Below are positions 1 through 5,493 of a DNA stretch of 6,133 nt, in pieces. How positions within the stretch are numbered: the stretch's first letter is position 1; each line of letters opens with the position of its first letter. The stretch covers positions 1 to 6,133 of the forward strand of contig DAOUSX010000070.1 of assembly GCA_030627025.1 (NCBI GenBank). The letters run 5' to 3'. A program made the translations under genes and the position numbers. The notes below the pieces were generated by a model. It made no database searches, had not been told where the DNA came from, and saw nothing but the letters and a program-made list of their open reading frames with translations. The DNA is from Dehalococcoidia bacterium (GTDB lineage Bacteria > Chloroflexota > Dehalococcoidia > GIF9 > AB-539-J10).

Positions 1-503
1 CTATGAAGGACTATCTTGATATGATAGCTAAGAAGACGGCAGCGCTAATAGCAGCATCAACTGCTATAGGGGCATGTTTGGCTGCGGATGATGATAAGGT
101 GGCGGATTCTCTCTATGGGTTTGGTAAAGAGCTGGGTATGGCTTATCAAATTCAGGATGATGTATTGGGTATCTGGGGAAAGGAGGAGGAGATCGGGAAG
201 CCGGTGAAAGAAGATATTTCACGGCGGAAGAAAACGTTGCCGGTGGTCTACGCCTTTGAGAATTGTGAGGATAGTGACCGTGAAAAGCTAGAGGAGCTTT
301 ACTCGCAGGAAGTTATTTCAAATGACGATGTTGCCATAGTGGTGGAAATCCTGGACTGCTCAGGGGCGCGTAAACATGGTGAAAAGTTGATACGACGATA
401 TCATCGTCAAGCTTTGGCGAAATTGAGAATAAGCAGTTTAGATTTATCATGTCAGACTCCGTTAAAGGAGATGGCGAGCTTTTTGTTGGAACGCGACTAC
501 TAG
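1..503 (+). CDS. Polyprenyl (trans-isoprenyl) diphosphate synthase, C-terminal part; 5' end outside window
   Basis: This is the 3' portion of an all-trans isoprenyl diphosphate synthase, which condenses isopentenyl diphosphate onto an allylic diphosphate to build C15-C40+ chains for quinones or lipid carriers. About 167 codons are present; the family is about 300-350 residues, so the N-terminal half with the first Asp-rich motif lies upstream. The ATG at position 3 is probably internal. Counting from that Met, visible motifs are IAKKTAALIAAS (8-19), where the conserved Lys-Thr contacts the substrate diphosphate; YQIQDDVLG (48-56), the second Asp-rich region; and GKPVKEDISRRKKTLP (65-80), a form of the GKP...D...KKTLP block. 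The last Asp of DDxxD is Gly here, a variant I recall from some bacterial synthases. Chain length cannot be judged without the first Asp-rich motif. It stops 8 nt before pgk, suggesting cotranscription. Confidence 0.9.
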   Translation, partial: MKDYLDMIAKKTAALIAASTAIGACLAADDDKVADSLYGFGKELGMAYQIQDDVLGIWGKEEEIGKPVKEDISRRKKTLPVVYAFENCEDSDREKLEELYSQEVISNDDVAIVVEILDCSGARKHGEKLIRRYHRQALAKLRISSLDLSCQTPLKEMASFLLERDY

Positions 504-508
504 GTACA
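502..508 (+). promoter_or_regulatory. Weak ribosome binding site for pgk
   Basis: AGGTACA overlaps the stop codon of the polyprenyl synthase gene; its AGG (502-504) ends 7 nt before the ATG at 512. It is only a partial Shine-Dalgarno match, but it sits at the right distance and supports starting pgk at 512 rather than at 449. Termination of the upstream gene here suggests translational coupling. Confidence 0.45.
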
Positions 509-511
509 GAG

Positions 512-1711
512 ATGCCAAAAAAGACTGTTAAAGGTATGTCCGTTGAAGGGAAGAGGGTTTTAGTTAGGGTTGATTTTAATGTGCCGCTGGATATGGAAAC
601 AGGTGCCATTACCGACGATAGTCGTATCCAAGCATCACTGCCTACCATTAGGTATCTTGTTACGCGTAGAGCAAAGGTAATACTTTGCTCTCATTTAGGG
701 CGTCCTAAAGGCAAAGTTGTTGAAGAATTACGGATGGCGCCGATAGCGCGACGGTTGTCAGAACTTCTGGAGTTGCCCGTTGCGAGCGCCGATGATTGTG
801 TGGGTGAAGAGGTGAAAAGCAAGGTGGAAATGCTTAGGGAGGGAGACGTCCTCCTTTTAGAAAACCTCCGGTTTCACCCTGAGGAAGAGGCAAACGACCC
901 TTCCTTCGCTAAAGAGCTGGCTGAGTTAGCTGATTTATATGTTGATGATGCCTTTGCAACCAGCCACAGAGCACATGCCTCTACCGTTGGTGTGGCTCAA
1001 TATTTGCCAGCAGTGGCTGGTTTTCTGTTGGAGAAGGAATTGGAAGTATTAGGCTGTTTATTAAGCGAGCCAAAACGCCCCTTTGGTTGTGTACTAGGTG
1101 GTGCCAAGGTGAGCGACAAAATGGGGTTGCTACAGAACATGTTAAGATGGGTAGATGTTTTACTTATCGGTGGTGGTATGGCAGCTACTTTTTTAAAGGC
1201 GCAGGGGTATGAGGTGGGCAATTCCACTGTGGAGGAGGACAAGCTGGATTTAGCTAGGGAGTTATTGCAGGAGGCAGCTGGAGAGTGGACTGCCAAGATT
1301 TTATTACCTGTAGATGTGGTGGTAGCGCCAGCAATTACCCGTGGTATTAGCAGCCAGCTTGTGTCTATAGAGGGGCTTCCATCTGATAGTTTCATCGTAG
1401 ATATTGGAGCAAACACCATTGAGCTTTTTTCAGATGTGTTGGGAAGATGCCACACCGTTGTATGGAATGGTCCTGTGGGTGTTTATGAAGTGCCTCCTTT
1501 TGACCACGGCACCAGGTCATTGGTGAGTGTTCTTTCCACTCTCAGTAGTGCCACCACTATCATCGGGGGTGGCTCCAGCGCCGAGGTGGTTCAGGAAATG
1601 GGGTTAGTTGATAGAATGACCCATGTCTCTACAGGTGGTGGAGCAAGTTTGAGGTTTTTGGAGGGTGCTCCCTTGCCCGGGGTAGAAGCCCTGTTAGATC
1701 AGGAAGAATAA
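512..1711 (+). CDS. pgk: Phosphoglycerate kinase
   Basis: Cytosolic enzyme that transfers phosphate between 1,3-bisphosphoglycerate/ADP and 3-phosphoglycerate/ATP in glycolysis and gluconeogenesis. The 399-residue product is of normal bacterial length (about 390-400). N-terminal substrate-binding domain: RVDFNVP (19-25), SHLGRP (60-65), ENLRFHPEE (117-125) and DDAFATSHRAHAS (145-157). C-terminal nucleotide domain: GGAKVSDK (196-203), NGPVGVYE (319-326), GGGSSAEVV (352-360) and STGGGAS (373-379). The GGG-D-(S/T) motif common in PGKs reads GGGSS here. The start at 512 gives the usual MPKKTVKG opening; an in-frame ATG at 449 would add 21 residues with no PGK character and overlap the upstream gene by 55 nt. 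The gene ends in tandem stops TAA-TAG (1709-1714), 12 nt before tpiA. A single-domain kinase with no TIM fusion, unlike some Thermotoga relatives. Confidence 0.97.
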   Translation: MPKKTVKGMSVEGKRVLVRVDFNVPLDMETGAITDDSRIQASLPTIRYLVTRRAKVILCSHLGRPKGKVVEELRMAPIARRLSELLELPVASADDCVGEEVKSKVEMLREGDVLLLENLRFHPEEEANDPSFAKELAELADLYVDDAFATSHRAHASTVGVAQYLPAVAGFLLEKELEVLGCLLSEPKRPFGCVLGGAKVSDKMGLLQNMLRWVDVLLIGGGMAATFLKAQGYEVGNSTVEEDKLDLARELLQEAAGEWTAKILLPVDVVVAPAITRGISSQLVSIEGLPSDSFIVDIGANTIELFSDVLGRCHTVVWNGPVGVYEVPPFDHGTRSLVSVLSTLSSATTIIGGGSSAEVVQEMGLVDRMTHVSTGGGASLRFLEGAPLPGVEALLDQEE

Positions 1712-1712
1712 T

Positions 1713-1717
1713 AGGAG
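1713..1717 (+). promoter_or_regulatory. Ribosome binding site for tpiA
   Basis: AGGAG lies 6 nt before the tpiA ATG at 1724, within the 12-nt gap after pgk. This is a near-ideal Shine-Dalgarno and fixes the tpiA start. Its first two bases belong to the second of the tandem pgk stop codons. Confidence 0.8.
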
Positions 1718-1723
1718 TCTATC

Positions 1724-2491
1724 ATGCGCATTCCTTTAATTGCCGGTAATTGGAAGATGAACACCACGGTGGCTGAAGCTAAGGAGCTTGCTTCTTCTAT
1801 GCGAGAGAAGTTGGATAAGATAGAAGGGATAGAGAAAGTAGTTTGCCCGCCGTTTATTTCTTTAACTGCAGTGGGCAGGATACTCCAAGGCTCCTCTGTG
1901 AAGTTGGGGGCTCAAAATATGTATTTTGAAGTAAAGGGGGCTTACACCGGGGAGATATCTCCGACAATGCTTGAAGGGCTCGTAGAATTCGTTATCTTAG
2001 GGCATTCTGAGAGGCGCTCGTGCTTTGGCGAGACAGATGAGGTAATTAATAAAAAAGTGCAAGCTGCTTTAGATTTCGGACTGAAACCTATCTTATGTGT
2101 TGGTGAAAGGCTTGAGGAAAATGAAGCTGGTGAAACAGAACGGGTTATCACTAAACAATTAACGGGAAGCTTAGATGACATAAAGCCCACCATTAATTTA
2201 ATCGTTGCCTATGAGCCTGTATGGGCTATTGGCACGGGCAGGGCAGCTAATGGGTTAACCGCGAAAACCACCATCAAATCTATTCGGGATATCCTTGCCA
2301 GGCTTTGGGATAGCGATGTGGCTCAAGAAGTACGTGTCCTCTATGGCGGCAGTGTTACTGGCAACAACATTGCTGAGTTTGTTTCCCAATCTGAAATCGA
2401 TGGTGCTTTAGTTGGTGGTGCGAGCCTCAAAGCCGATGAGTTTCCCAGCATTGTGAGTCAATCATCTGTGATTAAAAGGCAGGGGTCTTAG
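1724..2491 (+). CDS. tpiA: Triose-phosphate isomerase
   Basis: Cytosolic TIM-barrel enzyme interconverting dihydroxyacetone phosphate and glyceraldehyde 3-phosphate. The 255-residue length is standard. All active-site elements are present: Asn9 and Lys11 in AGNWKMN (7-13), the electrophilic His94 in ILGHSERR (91-98), the catalytic base Glu164 in AYEPVWAIGTGRAA (162-175), which includes the flexible loop 6, and the phosphate-binding segments YGGSV (207-211) and GALVGGASL (227-235). It follows pgk directly, the classic pgk-tpiA pairing of triose-phosphate metabolism, and is followed 18 nt later by miaA. Nothing is missing or fused. Its product, glyceraldehyde 3-phosphate, is also a precursor of isoprenoids where the MEP route is used; this is a loose thematic link to the flanking prenyl enzymes, inferred only from pathway knowledge. 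Confidence 0.98.
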   Translation: MRIPLIAGNWKMNTTVAEAKELASSMREKLDKIEGIEKVVCPPFISLTAVGRILQGSSVKLGAQNMYFEVKGAYTGEISPTMLEGLVEFVILGHSERRSCFGETDEVINKKVQAALDFGLKPILCVGERLEENEAGETERVITKQLTGSLDDIKPTINLIVAYEPVWAIGTGRAANGLTAKTTIKSIRDILARLWDSDVAQEVRVLYGGSVTGNNIAEFVSQSEIDGALVGGASLKADEFPSIVSQSSVIKRQGS

Positions 2492-2509
2492 CTAAAGAGC
2501 TTCGAGGCG

Positions 2510-3421
2510 ATGAGATGTCTTGTTGCTATTGTTGGTCCCACAGCGATAGGCAAAAGCAAGCTTGCCCTTCAATTAGCTTCCGATTTTGGGGCGGAGATAG
2601 TAAGTGCCGATAGCCGCCAGGTTTACCGGTATATGGATATCGGCACCAACAAACCTACGCTGGATGACCAAAAGTCAATTCCTCATCATCTCATCGATGT
2701 GGTGAATCCCGATGATGATTTTAACTTGGCTAACTATCTTAACATGGCTCGCCGGGTAATCCAGGATATTCAGCAGAGGGGTAAGTTGCCGTTGCTGGTA
2801 GGAGGCAGCGGCCTTTATGTCTGGTCGATAATCGAGGGTTGGAAAATTCCTAATGTTCCTCCCAACCGAGACTTAAGGCGGAAACTGGAAATTAAAGCGA
2901 GGGAGCAGGGCAGTCAGGCTCTTTACCAGCAATTACGTGAAATTGACCCTGTAACAACGGAAAAAATAGACCCCCGTAATATACGTCGTATCATAAGAGC
3001 TTTGGAAATCTACCAGCTGTCTGGGCAACTCCCTTCGCTAGTCAGGCAAAAACAAGCGCCTCGTTTTCCTATTTTCGTTATTGGTTTGACTGCAGAAAGA
3101 AGCGAACTTTACCACAAAATTGACCAGCGGGTGAACAAAATGATTAATAGAGGATTAGTCGAAGAGGTAAAGGAGCTGATGCACAAAGGTTATAGCCTTT
3201 CATTGCCTTCAATGTCTGGCATAGGCTATAAACAGATTGGCGATTTTCTTTCTGGCAGCGTGTCCTTGCCCAAGGCAGTAGAGCGAATAAAATATGAAAC
3301 TCACCGTTTGGCTCGTCATCAATATGCCTGGTTTCGTCCCAGCGATGCTAGAATCAACTGGCTTGATGCTGATAATACCAGGAAAAAGACGAACGATTTG
3401 GTGGAGAGCTTTCTATCATGA
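2510..3421 (+). CDS. miaA: tRNA dimethylallyltransferase (A37 prenylation)
   Basis: Transfers the dimethylallyl group from DMAPP to N6 of adenine 37 in tRNAs reading codons that begin with U, the first step toward ms2i6A, which stabilises codon-anticodon pairing. The 303-residue length is typical. Motifs: P-loop-like GPTAIGKSK (9-17) that binds the DMAPP diphosphate, SADSRQVYRYMDIGTNKP (32-49) with the catalytic-type Asp34, LVGGSGLYV (96-104; many relatives have GGTGLY), IDPRNIRRIIRALEIYQLSG in the middle, SGIGYKQIGDFLSG, and a C-terminal RLARHQYAWFR equivalent to the family's RR.AKRQ.TWFR block. The start at 2510 places the P-loop at the normal distance from the N-terminus; the nearest purine-rich run, GAGG (2504-2507), is only 2 nt away, so initiation may be weak or coupled to tpiA. 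Its end overlaps dapF by 4 nt. Confidence 0.96.
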   Translation: MRCLVAIVGPTAIGKSKLALQLASDFGAEIVSADSRQVYRYMDIGTNKPTLDDQKSIPHHLIDVVNPDDDFNLANYLNMARRVIQDIQQRGKLPLLVGGSGLYVWSIIEGWKIPNVPPNRDLRRKLEIKAREQGSQALYQQLREIDPVTTEKIDPRNIRRIIRALEIYQLSGQLPSLVRQKQAPRFPIFVIGLTAERSELYHKIDQRVNKMINRGLVEEVKELMHKGYSLSLPSMSGIGYKQIGDFLSGSVSLPKAVERIKYETHRLARHQYAWFRPSDARINWLDADNTRKKTNDLVESFLS

Positions 3422-4281
3422 AATTTTATAAGCTACAGGGTAGTGGCAATGATTTTATCCTTGTGGATGGCAGGGATGTGGAGCATGATTGGGCAGGATT
3501 GGCACGAGCCATGTGTCAGCGCCACTTAGGTGTGGGAGCCGACGGATTGCTGGTGGTGGAAAGGTCCAAGGTTGCTGATTTGAAGATGTGTGTTTTCAAC
3601 GCTGATGGGTCTGAGGCTGAAGCATGTGGTAATGGACTAAGGTGTTTTGTTAAGTATGCTGTTGAACAGGAGATAGCGGATGAAGTGTCACTGCGAGTGG
3701 AGCAAGGCAATCCCTGTTTAACTGTAGAAACTCTAGCAGGTATAAGAAGGGCAAAAGCCTGTGTAGCGGCGAATAAAGTAACGTGGGTTGAGGTGAGTAT
3801 GGGCATGCCTCGATTTGAGCCTCAACAGATTCCTATTGAAGGGGAAGTTGATATAATACCAATATTGAACTATCCTTTAACCTTGGGGAAAAGGAAGTTG
3901 GGTTTGTCTGTTCTATCTATGGGAAATCCTCACGCGGTGTGCTTTGTCTCTGAACCGGTCGTCAAATTCCCATTAGGGAAAGTAGGTCCGAAGGTGGGGA
4001 AGCATTACCTGTTTCCGCAAGGGACGAATTTTGAGATAGCAAGGATTCTAGATAGAGGGAAGCTAGAAGCTAGGGTGTGGGAGCGTGGCGTCGGGGAGAC
4101 TTTGGCTTGTGGCAGTGGTGCTTGTGCCATTGCTGTAGCTGCCCGTTTGCTTAATTATGTTGACACCGATATTGACATAATATTTCCAGGAGGAACGTTA
4201 ACGGTATATTGGGATGGGAAAGGTGAGGTAATGCTTGGTGGTCCGGTGGAGGAAGTATTCACTGGAGAATGGCTAAAATAA
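3418..4281 (+). CDS. dapF: Diaminopimelate epimerase
   Basis: PLP-independent racemase that converts LL-diaminopimelate to meso-diaminopimelate, the last step before lysine and, where it exists, the peptidoglycan cross-link residue. The 287-residue product is near the usual 270-290. The two catalytic cysteines of the thiol/thiolate pair are Cys70 in EACGNGLRC and Cys231 in LACGSGACA. Substrate-contact residues recognisable by position are Asn11 (GSGNDF), Asn61 (FNADGSE), Asn170 (GNPHAV), Asn204 (GTNFE) and Glu222-Arg223 (WERGVGET). The C-terminal GGPVEEVFTGEW block is also conserved. Its ATG overlaps the miaA stop as ATGA (3418-3421), and the only nearby Shine-Dalgarno-like run, GGAG at 3403-3406, is 11 nt away, so translational coupling to miaA is likely. 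The next gene supplies its substrate. Confidence 0.97.
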   Translation: MKFYKLQGSGNDFILVDGRDVEHDWAGLARAMCQRHLGVGADGLLVVERSKVADLKMCVFNADGSEAEACGNGLRCFVKYAVEQEIADEVSLRVEQGNPCLTVETLAGIRRAKACVAANKVTWVEVSMGMPRFEPQQIPIEGEVDIIPILNYPLTLGKRKLGLSVLSMGNPHAVCFVSEPVVKFPLGKVGPKVGKHYLFPQGTNFEIARILDRGKLEARVWERGVGETLACGSGACAIAVAARLLNYVDTDIDIIFPGGTLTVYWDGKGEVMLGGPVEEVFTGEWLK

Positions 4282-4323
4282 GAAAAATTTGCATCACAAT
4301 CCCGGCTAGCTAAGGGGGAACTA
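4282..4323 (+). other. Intergenic gap dapF-dapL, the longest in the window
   Basis: This 42-nt gap is A-rich near dapF and ends in a purine-rich ribosome site. I see no GC-rich stem followed by a T run that would make an intrinsic terminator, and no convincing -35/-10 pair. Only the short palindrome GCTAGC (4305-4310) is present. Read-through from dapF into dapL is the likeliest arrangement. Confidence 0.5.
4314..4319 (+). promoter_or_regulatory. Ribosome binding site for dapL
   Basis: GGGGGA within AAGGGGGAA lies 4 nt before the ATG at 4324. This strong purine tract supports the chosen dapL start and would allow dapL to be translated independently of dapF. Confidence 0.7.
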
Positions 4324-5493
4324 ATGCAAGTGGCTAAGCGTCTTGATAGGTTACCTCGATATCTTTTTGTAGAAATTAACCGAAGGATTGCTGAAAAAAA
4401 GGCTGAAGGGGTGGATGTGATCAACTTTGCTGTTGGCGATCCTGACTTACCCACGCCGTCTCATATTATTGAGTATATGTGTGAGGCAGCACATGACCCT
4501 GTTAACCACCGTTATCCTGAAACCGCTGGCTTGCCTCAACTTCGCGAAGCTATTGCTGGATGGTATCGGAGGCGGTTTGGGGTTGCTCTGGACCCGAGTG
4601 GAGAAGTATTGCCACTCATTGGCTCGAAGGAAGGGATTGGACATATAGCTTTAGTCTTTATCGAGCCTGGAGATATAGCTTTAGTGCCTGACCCGGGCTA
4701 TCCTGTTTACAGTATGGGAACCCTGTTGGCTGGTGGTGAACCGTACTTCATGCCTTTGAAGGAGGAAAACGATTTCTTGCCTGATTTTGAAACTATCCCC
4801 GAGAATATAGCTAGGCGAGCAAAACTCATGTGGCTAAACTATCCCAATAATCCCACCGGTGCTACTGCTGAGCTTGATTTCTTTGAGAAAGCGGTTTGCT
4901 TTGCCAAGCAGCATAGTCTGGCAATATGTCACGATGCTGCCTACACTGAGGTTGCCTTTGATGGCTATAAGCCACCGAGTTTCATGCAAGCCTCTGGAGC
5001 TAGGGAAGTAGGCGTGGAATTTCATTCTTTATCAAAAACCTACCATATGACTGGCTGGCGAATAGGGATGGCGGTGGGCAATGCTGAAACGATAAATGCG
5101 TTGTTTCGAGTCAAGTCCAATCTGGATTCAGGTGTTCCTCAGGCAATCCAGCATGCTGCTATAAAGGCCCTGAACAGTTCTCAGGAGCATATTTCAGAGC
5201 ACAATGCTATTTTGCAATGCCGCCGAGATAAGTTAATACAAGTTATTAATCAGGTAGGGATGGGAGCGCGAGTTTCCAAAGCTACTTTCTATATTTGGGC
5301 GAGTGTTCCTCGAGGTTACACCTCTATAGATTTTGCCGATAAGTTGCTTAATGAAGCTGGGGTAGCGGTAACTCCAGGCATTGGTTACGGAAAGGAGGGA
5401 GAAGGCTATATCAGGTTCTCCTTGACTCTTCCCGATGACAAATTGGAGCAAGGAATAGAGCGATTACTATCCTGGCACGGGAGGCACAAATAA
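4324..5493 (+). CDS. dapL: LL-diaminopimelate aminotransferase
   Basis: PLP-dependent class I/II aminotransferase that turns tetrahydrodipicolinate plus glutamate directly into LL-diaminopimelate, bypassing the succinyl or acetyl DAP branches. The 389-residue length suits the family. Seen: an N-terminal KRLDRLPRYLFVEI segment, FAVGDPDLPTP, NHRYPETAGLPQLR, LIGSKEGIGH, VPDPGYPVYSMGTLLAGGEPY, NYPNNPTG with Asn176, HDAAYTEVAFDGY with Asp204 (pairs with the PLP ring nitrogen) and Tyr207, SLSKTYHMTGWRIG with the Schiff-base Lys238, and YIRFSL with Arg364, which binds the substrate carboxylate. The GSKEGI and LLAGGEPY segments resemble DapL rather than ordinary aspartate aminotransferases, and the adjacent dapF, which uses LL-DAP, supports the call. 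A broader aspartate or alanine aminotransferase role is the alternative. The last codons carry the ribosome site for hflX and the TAA stop overlaps its probable start. Confidence 0.92.
   Translation: MQVAKRLDRLPRYLFVEINRRIAEKKAEGVDVINFAVGDPDLPTPSHIIEYMCEAAHDPVNHRYPETAGLPQLREAIAGWYRRRFGVALDPSGEVLPLIGSKEGIGHIALVFIEPGDIALVPDPGYPVYSMGTLLAGGEPYFMPLKEENDFLPDFETIPENIARRAKLMWLNYPNNPTGATAELDFFEKAVCFAKQHSLAICHDAAYTEVAFDGYKPPSFMQASGAREVGVEFHSLSKTYHMTGWRIGMAVGNAETINALFRVKSNLDSGVPQAIQHAAIKALNSSQEHISEHNAILQCRRDKLIQVINQVGMGARVSKATFYIWASVPRGYTSIDFADKLLNEAGVAVTPGIGYGKEGEGYIRFSLTLPDDKLEQGIERLLSWHGRHK
5479..5484 (+). promoter_or_regulatory. Probable ribosome binding site for hflX, pointing to an ATA start
   Basis: GGGAGG, inside the last codons of dapL (Gly-Arg of the terminal HGRHK), lies 5 nt before ATA at 5490. 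Because the hflX frame holds no standard start codon here, this site is the main evidence for where translation begins. A weaker rival is AAGGA at 5450-5454, which lies 8 nt before an in-frame ATT at 5463. Confidence 0.6.

Noticed and set aside
313..648. 111-codon minus-strand ORF across the junction of the polyprenyl synthase gene and pgk
   Set aside because: Both strands cannot easily be coding through two conserved genes, and the translation shows no recognisable motif or ribosome site.
997..1455. 152-codon ORF on the minus strand inside pgk
   Set aside because: It lies wholly antisense to well-conserved pgk sequence, has low-complexity Ser/Thr/Pro-rich content and resembles no family. 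It is a shadow of the codon pattern of pgk.
4282..4323. Promoter or terminator between dapF and dapL
   Set aside because: No stem followed by a T run and no paired -35/-10 boxes could be found; only a ribosome site is convincing.
4155..4454. 99-codon minus-strand ORF spanning the dapF-dapL gap
   Set aside because: Most of it is antisense to dapF and dapL coding sequence, and nothing in the translation looks like a protein family.
4427..4648. 73-codon + strand ORF in another frame inside dapL
   Set aside because: It overlaps the conserved dapL N-terminal region in a different frame and has no ribosome site or recognisable motif.
4643..4685. 13-bp direct repeat ATATAGCTTTAGT, two copies 30 nt apart
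   Set aside because: It encodes IALV twice, exactly ten codons apart, at positions where DapL proteins normally have similar hydrophobic strands. It reflects protein structure rather than a DNA element.
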